Shown: positions 16,101 to 25,152 of the stretch, piece after piece
How the letters are laid out: each line of letters opens with the position of its first letter
Numbering within the stretch: position 1 is the stretch's first letter
Source of the DNA: Shewanella piezotolerans WP3
GTDB taxonomy: Bacteria > Pseudomonadota > Gammaproteobacteria > Enterobacterales > Shewanellaceae
DNA: 64,000 nucleotides
Direction of reading: 5' to 3'
Assembly: GCF_000014885.1 (NCBI RefSeq)
Contig: NC_011566.1
Span: 1,996,001 to 2,060,000, forward strand
Translations under genes and position numbers: made by a program
The notes under the pieces: model-generated
What the model saw: the letters and a program-made list of their open reading frames with translations, nothing else
Database searches by the model: none
Told to the model about the DNA's origin: nothing

Positions 16101-17663
16101 ATGGCGGAAAATAGCCAAACAAAACGGCTGCCGATAATTGAGCAAGTAGAAAGCCATCTATCACAAAAAACTGCATTGAAGCCGAGTATGTATCAGCAAG
16201 CAGAGCGATATGGAGCGGATAAAGTCGTAAAGGCCCATTGGCAGTCTTTCGGTTTAGCTGTGTTTGCTGGCGCATTTATCGCATTAGCATTTGTGTTTTA
16301 TATCACTGTAACGACAGGCAGTACCGGGCCTTGGGGCTTAATGAGGCTGGCTGGAGGCTTAGCTTTCAGCCTTGGGTTGATGCTGGTAGTGATCTGTGGT
16401 GGTGAGCTATTTACCAGTACAGTGTTAAGCAGCGTCGCTTGGGCACAAAAACAAGTTTCTACGCTGTCTCTGCTTAAATGCTGGGGGCGCGTGTATGTCG
16501 GTAACTTTATTGGTGCAATGCTAATGCTGTTACTAATTGTTGTCGCCGGAATGCAGAATTTAAATGAAAGTCATTGGGGACTCAACGCACTTAATATCGC
16601 CCAACATAAGTTGCATCACGGTTGGTGGCAAGCTTTCGTGCTGGGTATGCTCTGTAATATGTTGGTATGTCTTGTTGTTTGGATGACTTTTTCCAGTAAA
16701 GACGCATTAACCAAAGCGATATTACTGATGTTGCCTGTGGCGATGTTTGTTAGTAGTGGCTTTGAACATAGTATCGCTAACCTATTCATGGTGCCTTTAG
16801 GCATAGTGCTAGCTAATATTTCAGACCCTGCTTGGTTTGCTGCGCTCAATGTCACTCAAGAACAATTTAGCGACCTAACAGTGACTAACTTTATTCTCAA
16901 TAACTTAATACCGGTGACGCTTGGCAATATTGTCGGCGGAGGCCTGTTCGTTGGTTTAGGGTACTGGTTAATTGAGAAAGCTAACCCAAGTCCATCTCTG
17001 CACGTAATGACCCAACATAAACAGTCGGCCTTGGCTGAAGTCATTTCATTAGCAGATCTCGAAAAAAATAATCAAACACATTTCGTAGAACAAACCTTTG
17101 CTGAACCTTCACAGGCGCAAAGTCCTAAAAGTGCCTATCTATCTTCTGGAGTAAAGAATATGCCTAAAACAATACAAAAACTGAATGTAAGCGACCTAAT
17201 GAATCCTGCTCCATTTACACTAACTGCTGACATTTCCATATACGAAGGATTAAAGCGTCTCACTGAAAGTGCGAGCCGTGGCGCGCCTGTTATTAATGAG
17301 CAGCAACAGTTACTTGGTTTTGTTTCTCAACAAGATCTTTTACGCAGTTTATGGTCTGAAGAGTTCGCCCGTGGCGTAAGTTTTAAAGTCGCAGATCTGA
17401 TGCAAACCCAGGTATTGACGGTATCGCCGTCGGATGCGGTTGCCGATTTGATAGAGCTTATGGTTGTTGATAGAGAAAAATTATTTCCAGTTAATGACAG
17501 CGGAATGCTGATTGGCAACACGTTCAAAAGTTACGAAGAGCGTTTAAGAGGGGCTAATGCTAGTAAACCTAGCGTATTCCCTGTGGTTGAAGGCGGCATA
17601 TTATGTGGTGTTATTACGCGAGAAGATATCGCTCAAAAAGTCTGTCAGGTTTATAAATTCTAA
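16101..17663 (+). CDS. Formate/nitrite transporter (FocA-type) fused to a CBS pair
   Basis: A 520-residue fusion. Residues about 30-300 are a FocA/NirC channel: six membrane segments, the filter-region signature GFEHSIANLFMVPLG with the conserved His, and NLIPVTLGNIVGGG. Residues about 300-355 are a polar linker. Residues about 355-515 hold two CBS motifs (VSDLMNPAPFTL and VADLMQTQVLTV). FocA proteins alone are about 285 residues. The neighbourhood (pfl, ackA-pta) favours formate as substrate. CBS pairs usually bind adenine nucleotides, so energy-state gating is a reasonable inference. Confidence 0.9.
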   Translation: MAENSQTKRLPIIEQVESHLSQKTALKPSMYQQAERYGADKVVKAHWQSFGLAVFAGAFIALAFVFYITVTTGSTGPWGLMRLAGGLAFSLGLMLVVICGGELFTSTVLSSVAWAQKQVSTLSLLKCWGRVYVGNFIGAMLMLLLIVVAGMQNLNESHWGLNALNIAQHKLHHGWWQAFVLGMLCNMLVCLVVWMTFSSKDALTKAILLMLPVAMFVSSGFEHSIANLFMVPLGIVLANISDPAWFAALNVTQEQFSDLTVTNFILNNLIPVTLGNIVGGGLFVGLGYWLIEKANPSPSLHVMTQHKQSALAEVISLADLEKNNQTHFVEQTFAEPSQAQSPKSAYLSSGVKNMPKTIQKLNVSDLMNPAPFTLTADISIYEGLKRLTESASRGAPVINEQQQLLGFVSQQDLLRSLWSEEFARGVSFKVADLMQTQVLTVSPSDAVADLIELMVVDREKLFPVNDSGMLIGNTFKSYEERLRGANASKPSVFPVVEGGILCGVITREDIAQKVCQVYKF

Positions 17664-17685
17664 GCATATTTTGAGCTTAAGAAAG

Positions 17686-17713
17686 GGCAAGGAGGAGATG
17701 ATTTCTCCTTGCC
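17686..17713. terminator. Hairpin between focA-CBS and the LysR gene
   Basis: GGCAAGGAG (17686-17694) pairs with CTCCTTGCC (17705-17713) between two converging genes. The T runs are poor in both directions, so termination may be weak. Confidence 0.5.
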
Positions 17714-17723
17714 TAATTTCAAC

Positions 17724-18638
17724 TTAGCGGTTTTTTTTAACTGCAACTCTATTACGGCTTAAACGTCTGGCCTCGGTAATAACACAATCTCTAAGTGGAT
17801 TCTCACCTGCATCATTGCGCCATACAAATGAAAGATGGCGTTGCATGTTTAGCTCTGGTGTTGATAACACCACTAACTCTCCATTGGCAATCTCTTTCTC
17901 TACATCTAAATAGGGCAAACTACTTAAGTAGGGACCATTCTTGACAAGGGCCTTAAGCAGAGATACGTATTCATACTCTTTCCACACATGCAGTTTCTCA
18001 ATGATGCCATGGATTGCACCTTCAAAAATGCGTCTAGTGCCTGCTCCTTGCTCTCGAAGCACCCATTTGGCTTGTTCTAGTTGCGCTAAGCTTGCTGATT
18101 TTGATTTCGCATAGGGGTGGTGAGGTGATGATACCACTACAAGGTGATCATCGAGCCACTGTTCTTGATGCAGTCGACTATCGTCGTTGCGTCCTTCGAT
18201 TATGCCAAAATCGTATTCATAATTTAGTAAGCCTTCAATCACGTTTTCAGTATTTTCTACCATCAAGTCAATGCGCAATTCGGGGAAATCGGTATCAATT
18301 TTGCTGATAAGTTCGGGAAGTAGGTGTTCAGCCGCTGTTTGGCTAGAGCAGATCCTAAATCTACCGCTTATAAGATGTTGTTCATGCAGGCCTAATTCAA
18401 TTTGCTGAGCATCTTGTAACAGGCGTCTGGCTTTTGGACGCAGCCAGTTACCCCAGTGGCTTAGGGTTAAACGATTACCCTGACGAGTAAAGAGCGGACG
18501 CCCAAGTAAATTCTCTAACTGTCCCAACGACATACTTACAGCTGATTGCGTCATCGACAGTTTTCTAGCCGCAGCACTGACACTTTCGAGACTGGCAACA
18601 GCGTCGAAAACCATAATTTGTTTAAGAGAATACTTCAT
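17724..18638 (-). CDS. LysR family transcriptional regulator
   Basis: A 304-residue regulator. The N-terminal winged helix (about 1-60) has the standard AARKLSMTQSAVSMSLGQLE recognition region, and residues about 90-295 form the periplasmic-binding-like effector domain. It diverges from the YfcC transporter gene 467 bp away, so that gene is its most likely target. The effector is not evident. The C-terminal tail is basic. Confidence 0.92.
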   Translation of the reverse strand: MKYSLKQIMVFDAVASLESVSAAARKLSMTQSAVSMSLGQLENLLGRPLFTRQGNRLTLSHWGNWLRPKARRLLQDAQQIELGLHEQHLISGRFRICSSQTAAEHLLPELISKIDTDFPELRIDLMVENTENVIEGLLNYEYDFGIIEGRNDDSRLHQEQWLDDHLVVVSSPHHPYAKSKSASLAQLEQAKWVLREQGAGTRRIFEGAIHGIIEKLHVWKEYEYVSLLKALVKNGPYLSSLPYLDVEKEIANGELVVLSTPELNMQRHLSFVWRNDAGENPLRDCVITEARRLSRNRVAVKKNR

Positions 18639-19105
18639 TGTACCTACTGTTTTCCTACTCGAAAAATATCCAAAGGGAAACTATCAATTTATTTGATGGT
18701 CATTAAGTATGATTCTAGGTGGTGAGCAAGTACCAAACAAGCCAAGTTGACGTTAGCAATGAATAACTTAGATTAGGTTCACTATTCTATATATAGTGTG
18801 ATACTGATGCATTCATTGTTATATCAATAAGGTAACCTACTTGAGTGAAAATTGTTGCAAGTATGCTCTCCTTCTCTGTAAAGCCAGTTTCTCCACTTCT
18901 TCAACATGACAACTTGATTGATTTAGGCCTTCATTTAGCTCATTCTTTTTGTTGAAACGCCTGTTCAGTGGCATCGTTTTAGGCCTTTCCTATAGAGGGA
19001 TATGGGCATAGGTTCATTTTTTAGCGACTGCCGATTAACCACCCATAGATAAAGCACAGACATTGGTTTATATTTGCTGCCAAATAACAACAATACGGCC
19101 ATCAA
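18639..19105. other. Divergent intergenic region, LysR gene and yfcC-like gene
   Basis: 467 bp. CACTAT-N7-ATAGTG at 18780-18798 is an inverted repeat of the size and T-N11-A type seen in LysR operators, and is the best regulatory candidate. The rest shows no gene. Confidence 0.4.
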
Positions 19106-20680
19106 ATGCACCAAGTTCCCCCTACTCAGCAACAACCTTCAACCACAGAGCCAATAGTCGCTAATAGCAGTAGTTCTCAAACTGTAAATAGAACGTGGCA
19201 GATGCCTGATACCTTGGTGATCATTTTCTTTGTGGCACTGTTTGCCGCTGTGATGACTTATTTTATTCCTGTTGGCTCATTTGAAACACAACAGGTGAGC
19301 TACGTGATTGACGGCGTAGAAAAGAGCCGCAGTGTGGTTGACCCCAACTCCTTTGCTTACCAGTTAAACGATGATGGTCAACCTATGCTGCAGCCGGTCA
19401 GTTTATTTGCCGGCGGTGGAGGCACTGGTTTTTTCAATTTCGCTTTTGAAGGGCTTGTATCTGGCTCTAAGTGGGGCAGCGCTATTGGTGTCATCATGTT
19501 CATGCTCGTTATTGGCGGTGCCTTTGGCATTGTGATGGCGACAGGAACCATCGATAATGGAATTTTAAAACTTATCGATAAAACCCAAGGTAATGAAACT
19601 CTTTTTATTCCGGTTATCTTTACCCTGTTTTCTCTGGGCGGGGCTGTATTTGGGATGGGTGAGGAGGCGATAGCCTTTGCGATTATTATCTGTCCATTAA
19701 TGATAAGGCTTGGCTATGACGGCATTACCACTGTCATGGTGACCTATGTTGCCACTCAAATAGGTTTTGCGAGTTCATGGATGAATCCATTTAGTGTGGC
19801 GATAGCTCAAGGCATTGCCGATGTTCCAGTGTTATCTGGTTCAAGCGTGCGTGTTGCTATGTGGTTAGGTTTTACACTAATGGGGCTTATATTTACTATG
19901 CGCTACGCCGCGAAGATAAAAGCTAAGCCAGAGCTCTCATACAGTCATCAAAGCGATCAGTATTTTCGTGATAATGCGAGTGATGCGAAACTCGATAGTC
20001 GCTTTAACATAGGTGACATTCTAGTGTTGTTAACCATTGTTGCAACAGTGGCCTGGATTATCTGGGGCGTGGTGGTTAATGCCTGGTTTATCCCTGAAAT
20101 AGCTAGTCAGTTTTTTGCAATGGGCATTGTTGTCGGCATCATCGGTGTTGTCTTTAAGCTTAATAACCTGACAGTTAATAAGGTTGCAGTGAGCTTCAAG
20201 CAAGGGGCATCTACTATGCTTGAGCCAGCTGTTTTAGTCGGCTGTGCATCGGGAATACTATTATTACTCGGAGGTAGTAATGCCGCTAACCCTAGTGTAC
20301 TCAATACTATACTGAGTAGCTCTGGTGAGTTTATTGGCCAGTTGCCAAGCGTGATGTCAGCATGGTTTATGTTTGTGTTCCAGGCTGTATTTAACTTTTT
20401 TGTGACCTCAGGTTCAGGGCAAGCAGCGCTGACAATGCCGTTGATGGCACCGCTTGCTGATATTGTTGGAGTCACTAGACAAGTAGCAGTGCTGGCGTTT
20501 CAATTAGGGGACGGTTTTACTAATGTATTAGTGCCGACATCAGCTTCATTGATGGCCACTCTAGGAGTTTGCCGAGTCGATTGGGGCCAGTGGCTTAAGT
20601 TTATTTGGCGCTTTATGTTGGGGCTGTTTTTGGTCTCTAGCCTGATTGTTATTACTGCCCACTACATGGGGTTTAGCTAA
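19106..20680 (+). CDS. YfcC family transporter (DcuC/ArsB-like superfamily)
   Basis: A 524-residue inner-membrane transporter. About 30 polar residues precede the first membrane segment (VIIFFVALFAAVMTYFIPVGSF), a periplasmic loop follows (about 65-110), then about eleven more segments with the re-entrant motif FSLGGAVFGMGEEAIAF and, later, FFVTSGSGQAALTMPLMAPLAD. YfcC proteins are thought to carry amino acids or carboxylates; the substrate here is unknown. It diverges from a LysR gene that probably controls it, and is followed by a terminator. Confidence 0.85.
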   Translation: MHQVPPTQQQPSTTEPIVANSSSSQTVNRTWQMPDTLVIIFFVALFAAVMTYFIPVGSFETQQVSYVIDGVEKSRSVVDPNSFAYQLNDDGQPMLQPVSLFAGGGGTGFFNFAFEGLVSGSKWGSAIGVIMFMLVIGGAFGIVMATGTIDNGILKLIDKTQGNETLFIPVIFTLFSLGGAVFGMGEEAIAFAIIICPLMIRLGYDGITTVMVTYVATQIGFASSWMNPFSVAIAQGIADVPVLSGSSVRVAMWLGFTLMGLIFTMRYAAKIKAKPELSYSHQSDQYFRDNASDAKLDSRFNIGDILVLLTIVATVAWIIWGVVVNAWFIPEIASQFFAMGIVVGIIGVVFKLNNLTVNKVAVSFKQGASTMLEPAVLVGCASGILLLLGGSNAANPSVLNTILSSSGEFIGQLPSVMSAWFMFVFQAVFNFFVTSGSGQAALTMPLMAPLADIVGVTRQVAVLAFQLGDGFTNVLVPTSASLMATLGVCRVDWGQWLKFIWRFMLGLFLVSSLIVITAHYMGFS

Positions 20681-20720
20681 GCTATTTTGCCAACATTGAA
20701 TTGAATTAGTTAAGGCAATA

Positions 20721-20750
20721 AAAAATGGCACCCTAAGATGCCATTTTTTT
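20721..20750. terminator. Bidirectional intrinsic terminator
   Basis: Stem AAAAATGGCA (20721-20730) with TGCCATTTTT (20739-20748), loop of 8, A/T runs on both sides. It can stop the rightward YfcC gene and the leftward TonB-receptor gene. Confidence 0.85.
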
Positions 20751-20751
20751 A

Positions 20752-20789
20752 TGTTTGATTAAGCGCTAGTTAGTGCGCTTAATCAAACA
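20752..20789. terminator. Second long hairpin past the TonB-receptor gene
   Basis: A perfect 15-bp stem (20752-20766 with 20775-20789), 8-nt loop, starting 4 bases past the stop of the receptor gene. It has no T run of its own; it probably caps the mRNA end just ahead of the terminator at 20721-20750. Confidence 0.6.
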
Positions 20790-20793
20790 GTGT

Positions 20794-23490
20794 TTAGAAC
20801 TTAACTTCACCTTCGATGAACCACTCTTGTCCACGCGCGTTGTATACGCTACGTGGGTAATGTGGCCATGAAGTGTTTGTTGGATCGAAGTTAGGACCCG
20901 CATCAAACATGTTGATTAGACCTGTTGATACTTTGATGTTGTCAGTAAAGTTGTAACCTGCAGTTAGGTTCCACTTAGTGAGTGATGCAACTTCGTAATC
21001 ACTTTCTTCGCCTTCACCGCCTTCAGCAAATGACTTGTAAGCAGTACCGTGCATACGTGCAGTGTGGTATGCACCAAGTGTTGCTTCAAAGTCTTCGAGG
21101 AAGTAACCCAATACAAGGTTGGCTCTGTACTGAGGCAGTCCGCCGTTGTAGATATCATCATCAATTTCAGCCGTTGGGTCTAATTGACCTTCTGACATTA
21201 AGATGTAAGTACCATTAAAGTTTAGTTTAAACTCACCAATGGCATCTAGATCCCAACCATATCCCGCAGTAACGTCTAGACCACGAACTTGCTGGTATGC
21301 AAGGTTTTGGGCTACAGAGTTAACGTGGGTGATAGTACCGTCTGCATCACGAGTGATCATATCTTCATATAGGTCATATTCACGAGCAGCTTTTGAAGCG
21401 CTGATGTCACTAACCATGTCATCAAGCTTCCACTCCCAAAGATCTACAGAAGCGTTTAGTGAATCACCGCCCCATACCGCACCTATGTTAGCTGTGTAAC
21501 CTGTTTCAGCTTCAAGATCTTTGTTAGCACCGGTTGTGATATCAATGTGTAGCTCGTTACACACTTCATTGATTGTTGGATTTGAGTTTGCCTCACCTGG
21601 CGTTCCGCCCATTGCTGCACACTGTTTAAAATCAATAACCTGTGTAAAGCCTTGAGTTGGGTCACCATATACGCGGTGCATATCTGGTGCACGGAATACA
21701 CTGCTGATAGAACCACGAACGAGTAGCTCATCAAGAGGACGGTATTCAACAGTTAGCTGTGGTGAAAGGTTACCGCCAACATCGCTGTATTCATCATAAC
21801 GTAGAGCAACATCAATGGTTAGCTGGTCAAGAACAGGCATGCTTAGCTCTGCATAAGTTGCCCAGAAATCACGCTTCCCTTTTCCTGAAGAACCACCAGT
21901 CGTTAAGATATTACCTTTTTTAGATTCAGAATCTGAATCTGTTTGGTAATCTTGTTCAGTATACTCTGCACCAAATGCAAACATTGCGTCACCAGCTGGT
22001 AACTCAAATGCTAAACCTGTGATGTTAGCCTGAATGTTTTTCTGTGTAGATTGTGCTTGCTCAAAAGGTGTGTAAGAAGCTTCCTCTACGTCTGCGCTAG
22101 ACATATTCTCAAGTAAAGAATTGCCATTGTCACCAGCTGTAATGTAGTCAAACATACCTGCGATAGTCGCATAGCCACCACGGTAAACATCAACGTTTGT
22201 ACGGCCGTAGTTTACAGAAGCATCCCAGTTATATTCATCAGCGATAGTGCCTTCAAGGCCAGCGGTGAAGAAGTAGTTACGGGTATTGGTCTCGCCAGTA
22301 CGGTTACCAAACTCATGTAAACGACGAACGTAGTAGTAGTCACCATCTGTCGCATTAGCGAAATCACCGCCTAGAGCAGTAGACTTGTCATTGAATGTCT
22401 TGCTTAGTCCGCCAGCACCAGAAACGGTTACGTCATTGCCAGCCACTTTGATGTCGTAGTCATTGATCGCCATTGGCTCAATGTTCGTGGTAGATTTTGC
22501 TTGTGCAAAATCTAAACGGCCTAAGAAAGTGATATCGTCAGCCAGTTCATAGTTGAAGTTAGTTGTGCTGATAAAACGGTAACTTTCAGGTTCAAGGTCG
22601 CGTTGCTTAGAGCGGTCGTAGCCACAAATGCTACGTGCTGCATCCCAGAAGAATCCACCAGCTGTACATTCTTCAGCGGTCAGTGCGCGTGCACCACTAG
22701 CGCCTTTGCTCGCGCCTGCAATACGTGCGCCGTATGAGCTGTACTGTGAGAACTCACTGTGAGGAACTTTATCTGTATCTAAGCCAAAGTTTTCACGATC
22801 TGTCGCTCGAAGTACTTCGTTGTTTGTATATTCGATAAACGTTGAAACGTTACCTTTGTCTGAAGATGAACCGATAGAGAAGGCGATTCTATCATTCATG
22901 CCACCACCATTGGTGGTATCACCGTGGCGATACTTAAGTGCTGCACCGTCAAAGTCTTTCTTCAAAATGATGTTAATAACACCACCAATTGCATCAGCGC
23001 CGTAAATGGCAGAGCCACCTGACTGCAGAACTTCAATTCTTGCAACAGCTTCCATTGGAAGGTTAGCTGTGTCGACGAAGTTATCTGTGCCACCAGCTGG
23101 TTTTGGATACTGGTTTAGACGTTTACCATCAATAAGCGTCAATGTGCGGTTTGCGCCAGCATTACGTAGGCTGATTGAAGAAGCCGCAGGAGTAAAACCA
23201 TGAACCGATTGTGTTGTCATCGCACCAGTTGTAGATGTCAGGCTCTGAAGTGCATCTTGAATATTGGTAAAGCCTTGCTTTGCCATGTCATCGGCACTGA
23301 GCACTGTTACAGGCGTTGCCGTTTCCATATCGGTTCGTTTAATACGAGAACCGGTAACCTGAATTCGTTCAACTTTATCTGCACTTTCTGCATCAGCCGC
23401 AAGAACTACTGGCGAGCTAAGTGCTGCAGTTGCTGCACCACCCACTAACGCAAAGCGTACCGCTTTGGCCAATCTTGAATTAACTTGCAT
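20794..23490 (-). CDS. TonB-dependent outer-membrane receptor
   Basis: An 898-residue receptor. Residues 1-31 are a signal peptide (ending VVLA-AD). A TonB-box-like VERIQVTGSRI follows at about 41-51, then the plug domain (about 58-180, with LRNAGANRTLTLIDGKRLN and GSAIYGADAIGGVINII). The rest is a beta barrel ending in an aromatic-free EVKF. The barrel is of the large type used for peptides, sugars or siderophores; the ligand cannot be told. It is monocistronic with a 560-bp upstream region that holds a CRP-like site. Confidence 0.92.
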   Translation of the reverse strand: MQVNSRLAKAVRFALVGGAATAALSSPVVLAADAESADKVERIQVTGSRIKRTDMETATPVTVLSADDMAKQGFTNIQDALQSLTSTTGAMTTQSVHGFTPAASSISLRNAGANRTLTLIDGKRLNQYPKPAGGTDNFVDTANLPMEAVARIEVLQSGGSAIYGADAIGGVINIILKKDFDGAALKYRHGDTTNGGGMNDRIAFSIGSSSDKGNVSTFIEYTNNEVLRATDRENFGLDTDKVPHSEFSQYSSYGARIAGASKGASGARALTAEECTAGGFFWDAARSICGYDRSKQRDLEPESYRFISTTNFNYELADDITFLGRLDFAQAKSTTNIEPMAINDYDIKVAGNDVTVSGAGGLSKTFNDKSTALGGDFANATDGDYYYVRRLHEFGNRTGETNTRNYFFTAGLEGTIADEYNWDASVNYGRTNVDVYRGGYATIAGMFDYITAGDNGNSLLENMSSADVEEASYTPFEQAQSTQKNIQANITGLAFELPAGDAMFAFGAEYTEQDYQTDSDSESKKGNILTTGGSSGKGKRDFWATYAELSMPVLDQLTIDVALRYDEYSDVGGNLSPQLTVEYRPLDELLVRGSISSVFRAPDMHRVYGDPTQGFTQVIDFKQCAAMGGTPGEANSNPTINEVCNELHIDITTGANKDLEAETGYTANIGAVWGGDSLNASVDLWEWKLDDMVSDISASKAAREYDLYEDMITRDADGTITHVNSVAQNLAYQQVRGLDVTAGYGWDLDAIGEFKLNFNGTYILMSEGQLDPTAEIDDDIYNGGLPQYRANLVLGYFLEDFEATLGAYHTARMHGTAYKSFAEGGEGEESDYEVASLTKWNLTAGYNFTDNIKVSTGLINMFDAGPNFDPTNTSWPHYPRSVYNARGQEWFIEGEVKF

Positions 23491-24030
23491 TGTATTACTC
23501 CCTGGAAACTTTTATTAATTATATGTTTTATTTTAATTAGAATTACCTTCTTAAGGTGACTTAAATGTAAATAAGAAGATGAATCCCATCCGAATAGAAC
23601 CATAATTAAATAACTGTGGCAACAATCTAGTTACAGCTGTGAGAGGGGTTGGAATATAGTTATGTAGTATTTAAAAAAACAAATTTGGTAACAATTGATT
23701 TTCTTTTTTGCAACCAATTGCTTCCGCGTTGAATTATTGTTTAATATTTGATTGATCGTTGCGTCTATTTCAACCTTAATGTTGCTACTTGGTTATTTGT
23801 TTGTGATTTAGGCGTGCGAGCTAGGCTTTCTTGTTTAACAATACAGATACAACTTATATAGTTTGAAAGTATTAATTTAGAGTGGAGATATCTAAATCTG
23901 TGATGTTGATCACGTTACCAGTGTGGCTGAAAACGTTGTATTGTTGCGGCTCTGTAACTTTTTTTGAGGAGGGGAGGAGGTGGTTTTACTTGTTGTATTG
24001 CACTTTATTCTATCGATAGGGCGTCACTAA
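23491..24030. other. Region upstream of the TonB receptor
   Basis: 540 bp, AT-rich, no gene seen. A CRP-like site stands at 23899-23914, about 410 bp upstream of the receptor start. The receptor has GGGAG shortly before its ATG. Confidence 0.4.
23899..23914. promoter_or_regulatory. CRP-like site
   Basis: TGTGA-TGTTGA-TCACG: fits TGTGA-N6-TCACA with one mismatch, and AAATC before it is also consensus-like. Its position suits long-range or divergent control more than a classic class I promoter. Confidence 0.55.
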
Positions 24031-24032
24031 TT

Positions 24033-24062
24033 AAATATGCGTAACCTAAATTACGCATATTT
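24033..24062 (-). terminator. Hairpin at the end of the TDT gene
   Basis: A 12-bp perfect stem (24033-24044 with 24051-24062), 6-nt loop, containing the stop codon of the leftward gene. On the minus strand it runs into TTTAATTAG. Confidence 0.65.
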
Positions 24063-25034
24063 AGTGCTGTTTTTATAATGACGAAGATATCTTATTGCTA
24101 CATAAGTAACTATGAGGGTTGCAATCACGAGTTCAACTTTTGCGGTTAATAATAGACTCACCGATAAGATGCTTTCACCATATGTACTTACTAGCCAAGA
24201 AACAGTTTTAAATAATGCGGTTGCGCCGATAACCATTGGGAAAGTAAATGCTGCATAACCTGGGGTGAAAGGTAGCTTTAATAAACTAAAAAAGGCCAAA
24301 TAAATAATACTTGTCATTAATAGTGAAACGGTTAATAAAACAGCAATAATAATTAAAGAAGGTTGATTCGATATTGTTAAGTAACCCGCTAGAGATAAGC
24401 TTGCTGGCGCCGCCAAAATAGCGATTGTAGGTTTTGCTGCTTCAGCTATCGGTTCACAAAATATCAATCTGTAAAGCATAATCGGAAGCATAACTAAATA
24501 ACTGAGCATGCCGAAGTTAACAATGGCGTTGGCAATCCAGTGGTTTTGTACTTGTAATAGCTCTCCATGTGGAAAAGAAACTGCCGCTACTATCATGCCG
24601 ATAGGTGGGACAAACCAACTTGGAACCATGTGGCTTAGCTTGAAATCAATGGCTCTATTATAGATAAACATTGATAGAAAGATGATATGAATACTAATCG
24701 CCGTTAACCATAGTATTAAAGCGGCGCCTTGGCTAAAATGTCCAATCGCAGCGGAAACAACCATTAATCCCATCGCAAAAGTTGGGATAACACTGCCAAT
24801 CACTGGGTGAGAGAGCTCTTCTATTAGCACTTTAGGGTGCAAAACGAATTTAGCAACCAACATGGCTAGTAGCGCTGACGCAATGAGTGCACCGGCTAAC
24901 TGTGCATTACCACCAAGCTCGGGGAACATGCTCTCCCAAGTCCAACCAAGGCTGGCTATGGCCAGTGCCAAACCAGCCATTGGGCTCGGTAAGCGTGATA
25001 CTCTGTGTGTTAGTTTGTTATTTGTTACTGTCAT
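24051..25034 (-). CDS. TDT family transporter (TehA/malate permease-like, SLAC1 fold)
   Basis: An inner-membrane protein of 327 residues with ten hydrophobic segments, typical of the tellurite-resistance/dicarboxylate transporter family (PF03595). The preferred start is the ATG at 25034, with GGAG 5 bases upstream; an in-frame TTG at 25046 lies inside that ribosome site. Conserved family features include SHPVIGSVIPTFAMG near residue 80 and FAFPMVIGATALF-like TFPMVIGATALF near 270. Members carry malate or other anions; the substrate is not evident. The gene upstream (O-methyltransferase-like) is on the same strand, 118 bp away. Confidence 0.85.
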   Translation of the reverse strand: MTVTNNKLTHRVSRLPSPMAGLALAIASLGWTWESMFPELGGNAQLAGALIASALLAMLVAKFVLHPKVLIEELSHPVIGSVIPTFAMGLMVVSAAIGHFSQGAALILWLTAISIHIIFLSMFIYNRAIDFKLSHMVPSWFVPPIGMIVAAVSFPHGELLQVQNHWIANAIVNFGMLSYLVMLPIMLYRLIFCEPIAEAAKPTIAILAAPASLSLAGYLTISNQPSLIIIAVLLTVSLLMTSIIYLAFFSLLKLPFTPGYAAFTFPMVIGATALFKTVSWLVSTYGESILSVSLLLTAKVELVIATLIVTYVAIRYLRHYKNSTKYA

Positions 25035-25152
25035 TGTGTTCTCCAAAACCTTATCTCTATGGATGTATTTTAGAGCTACCTTTGAATAAATTAAATTGAG
25101 TTTAGGTTAACCACAGTTTAAGTTTTTCTTAATTTACAGGTGTGCATTTAAA

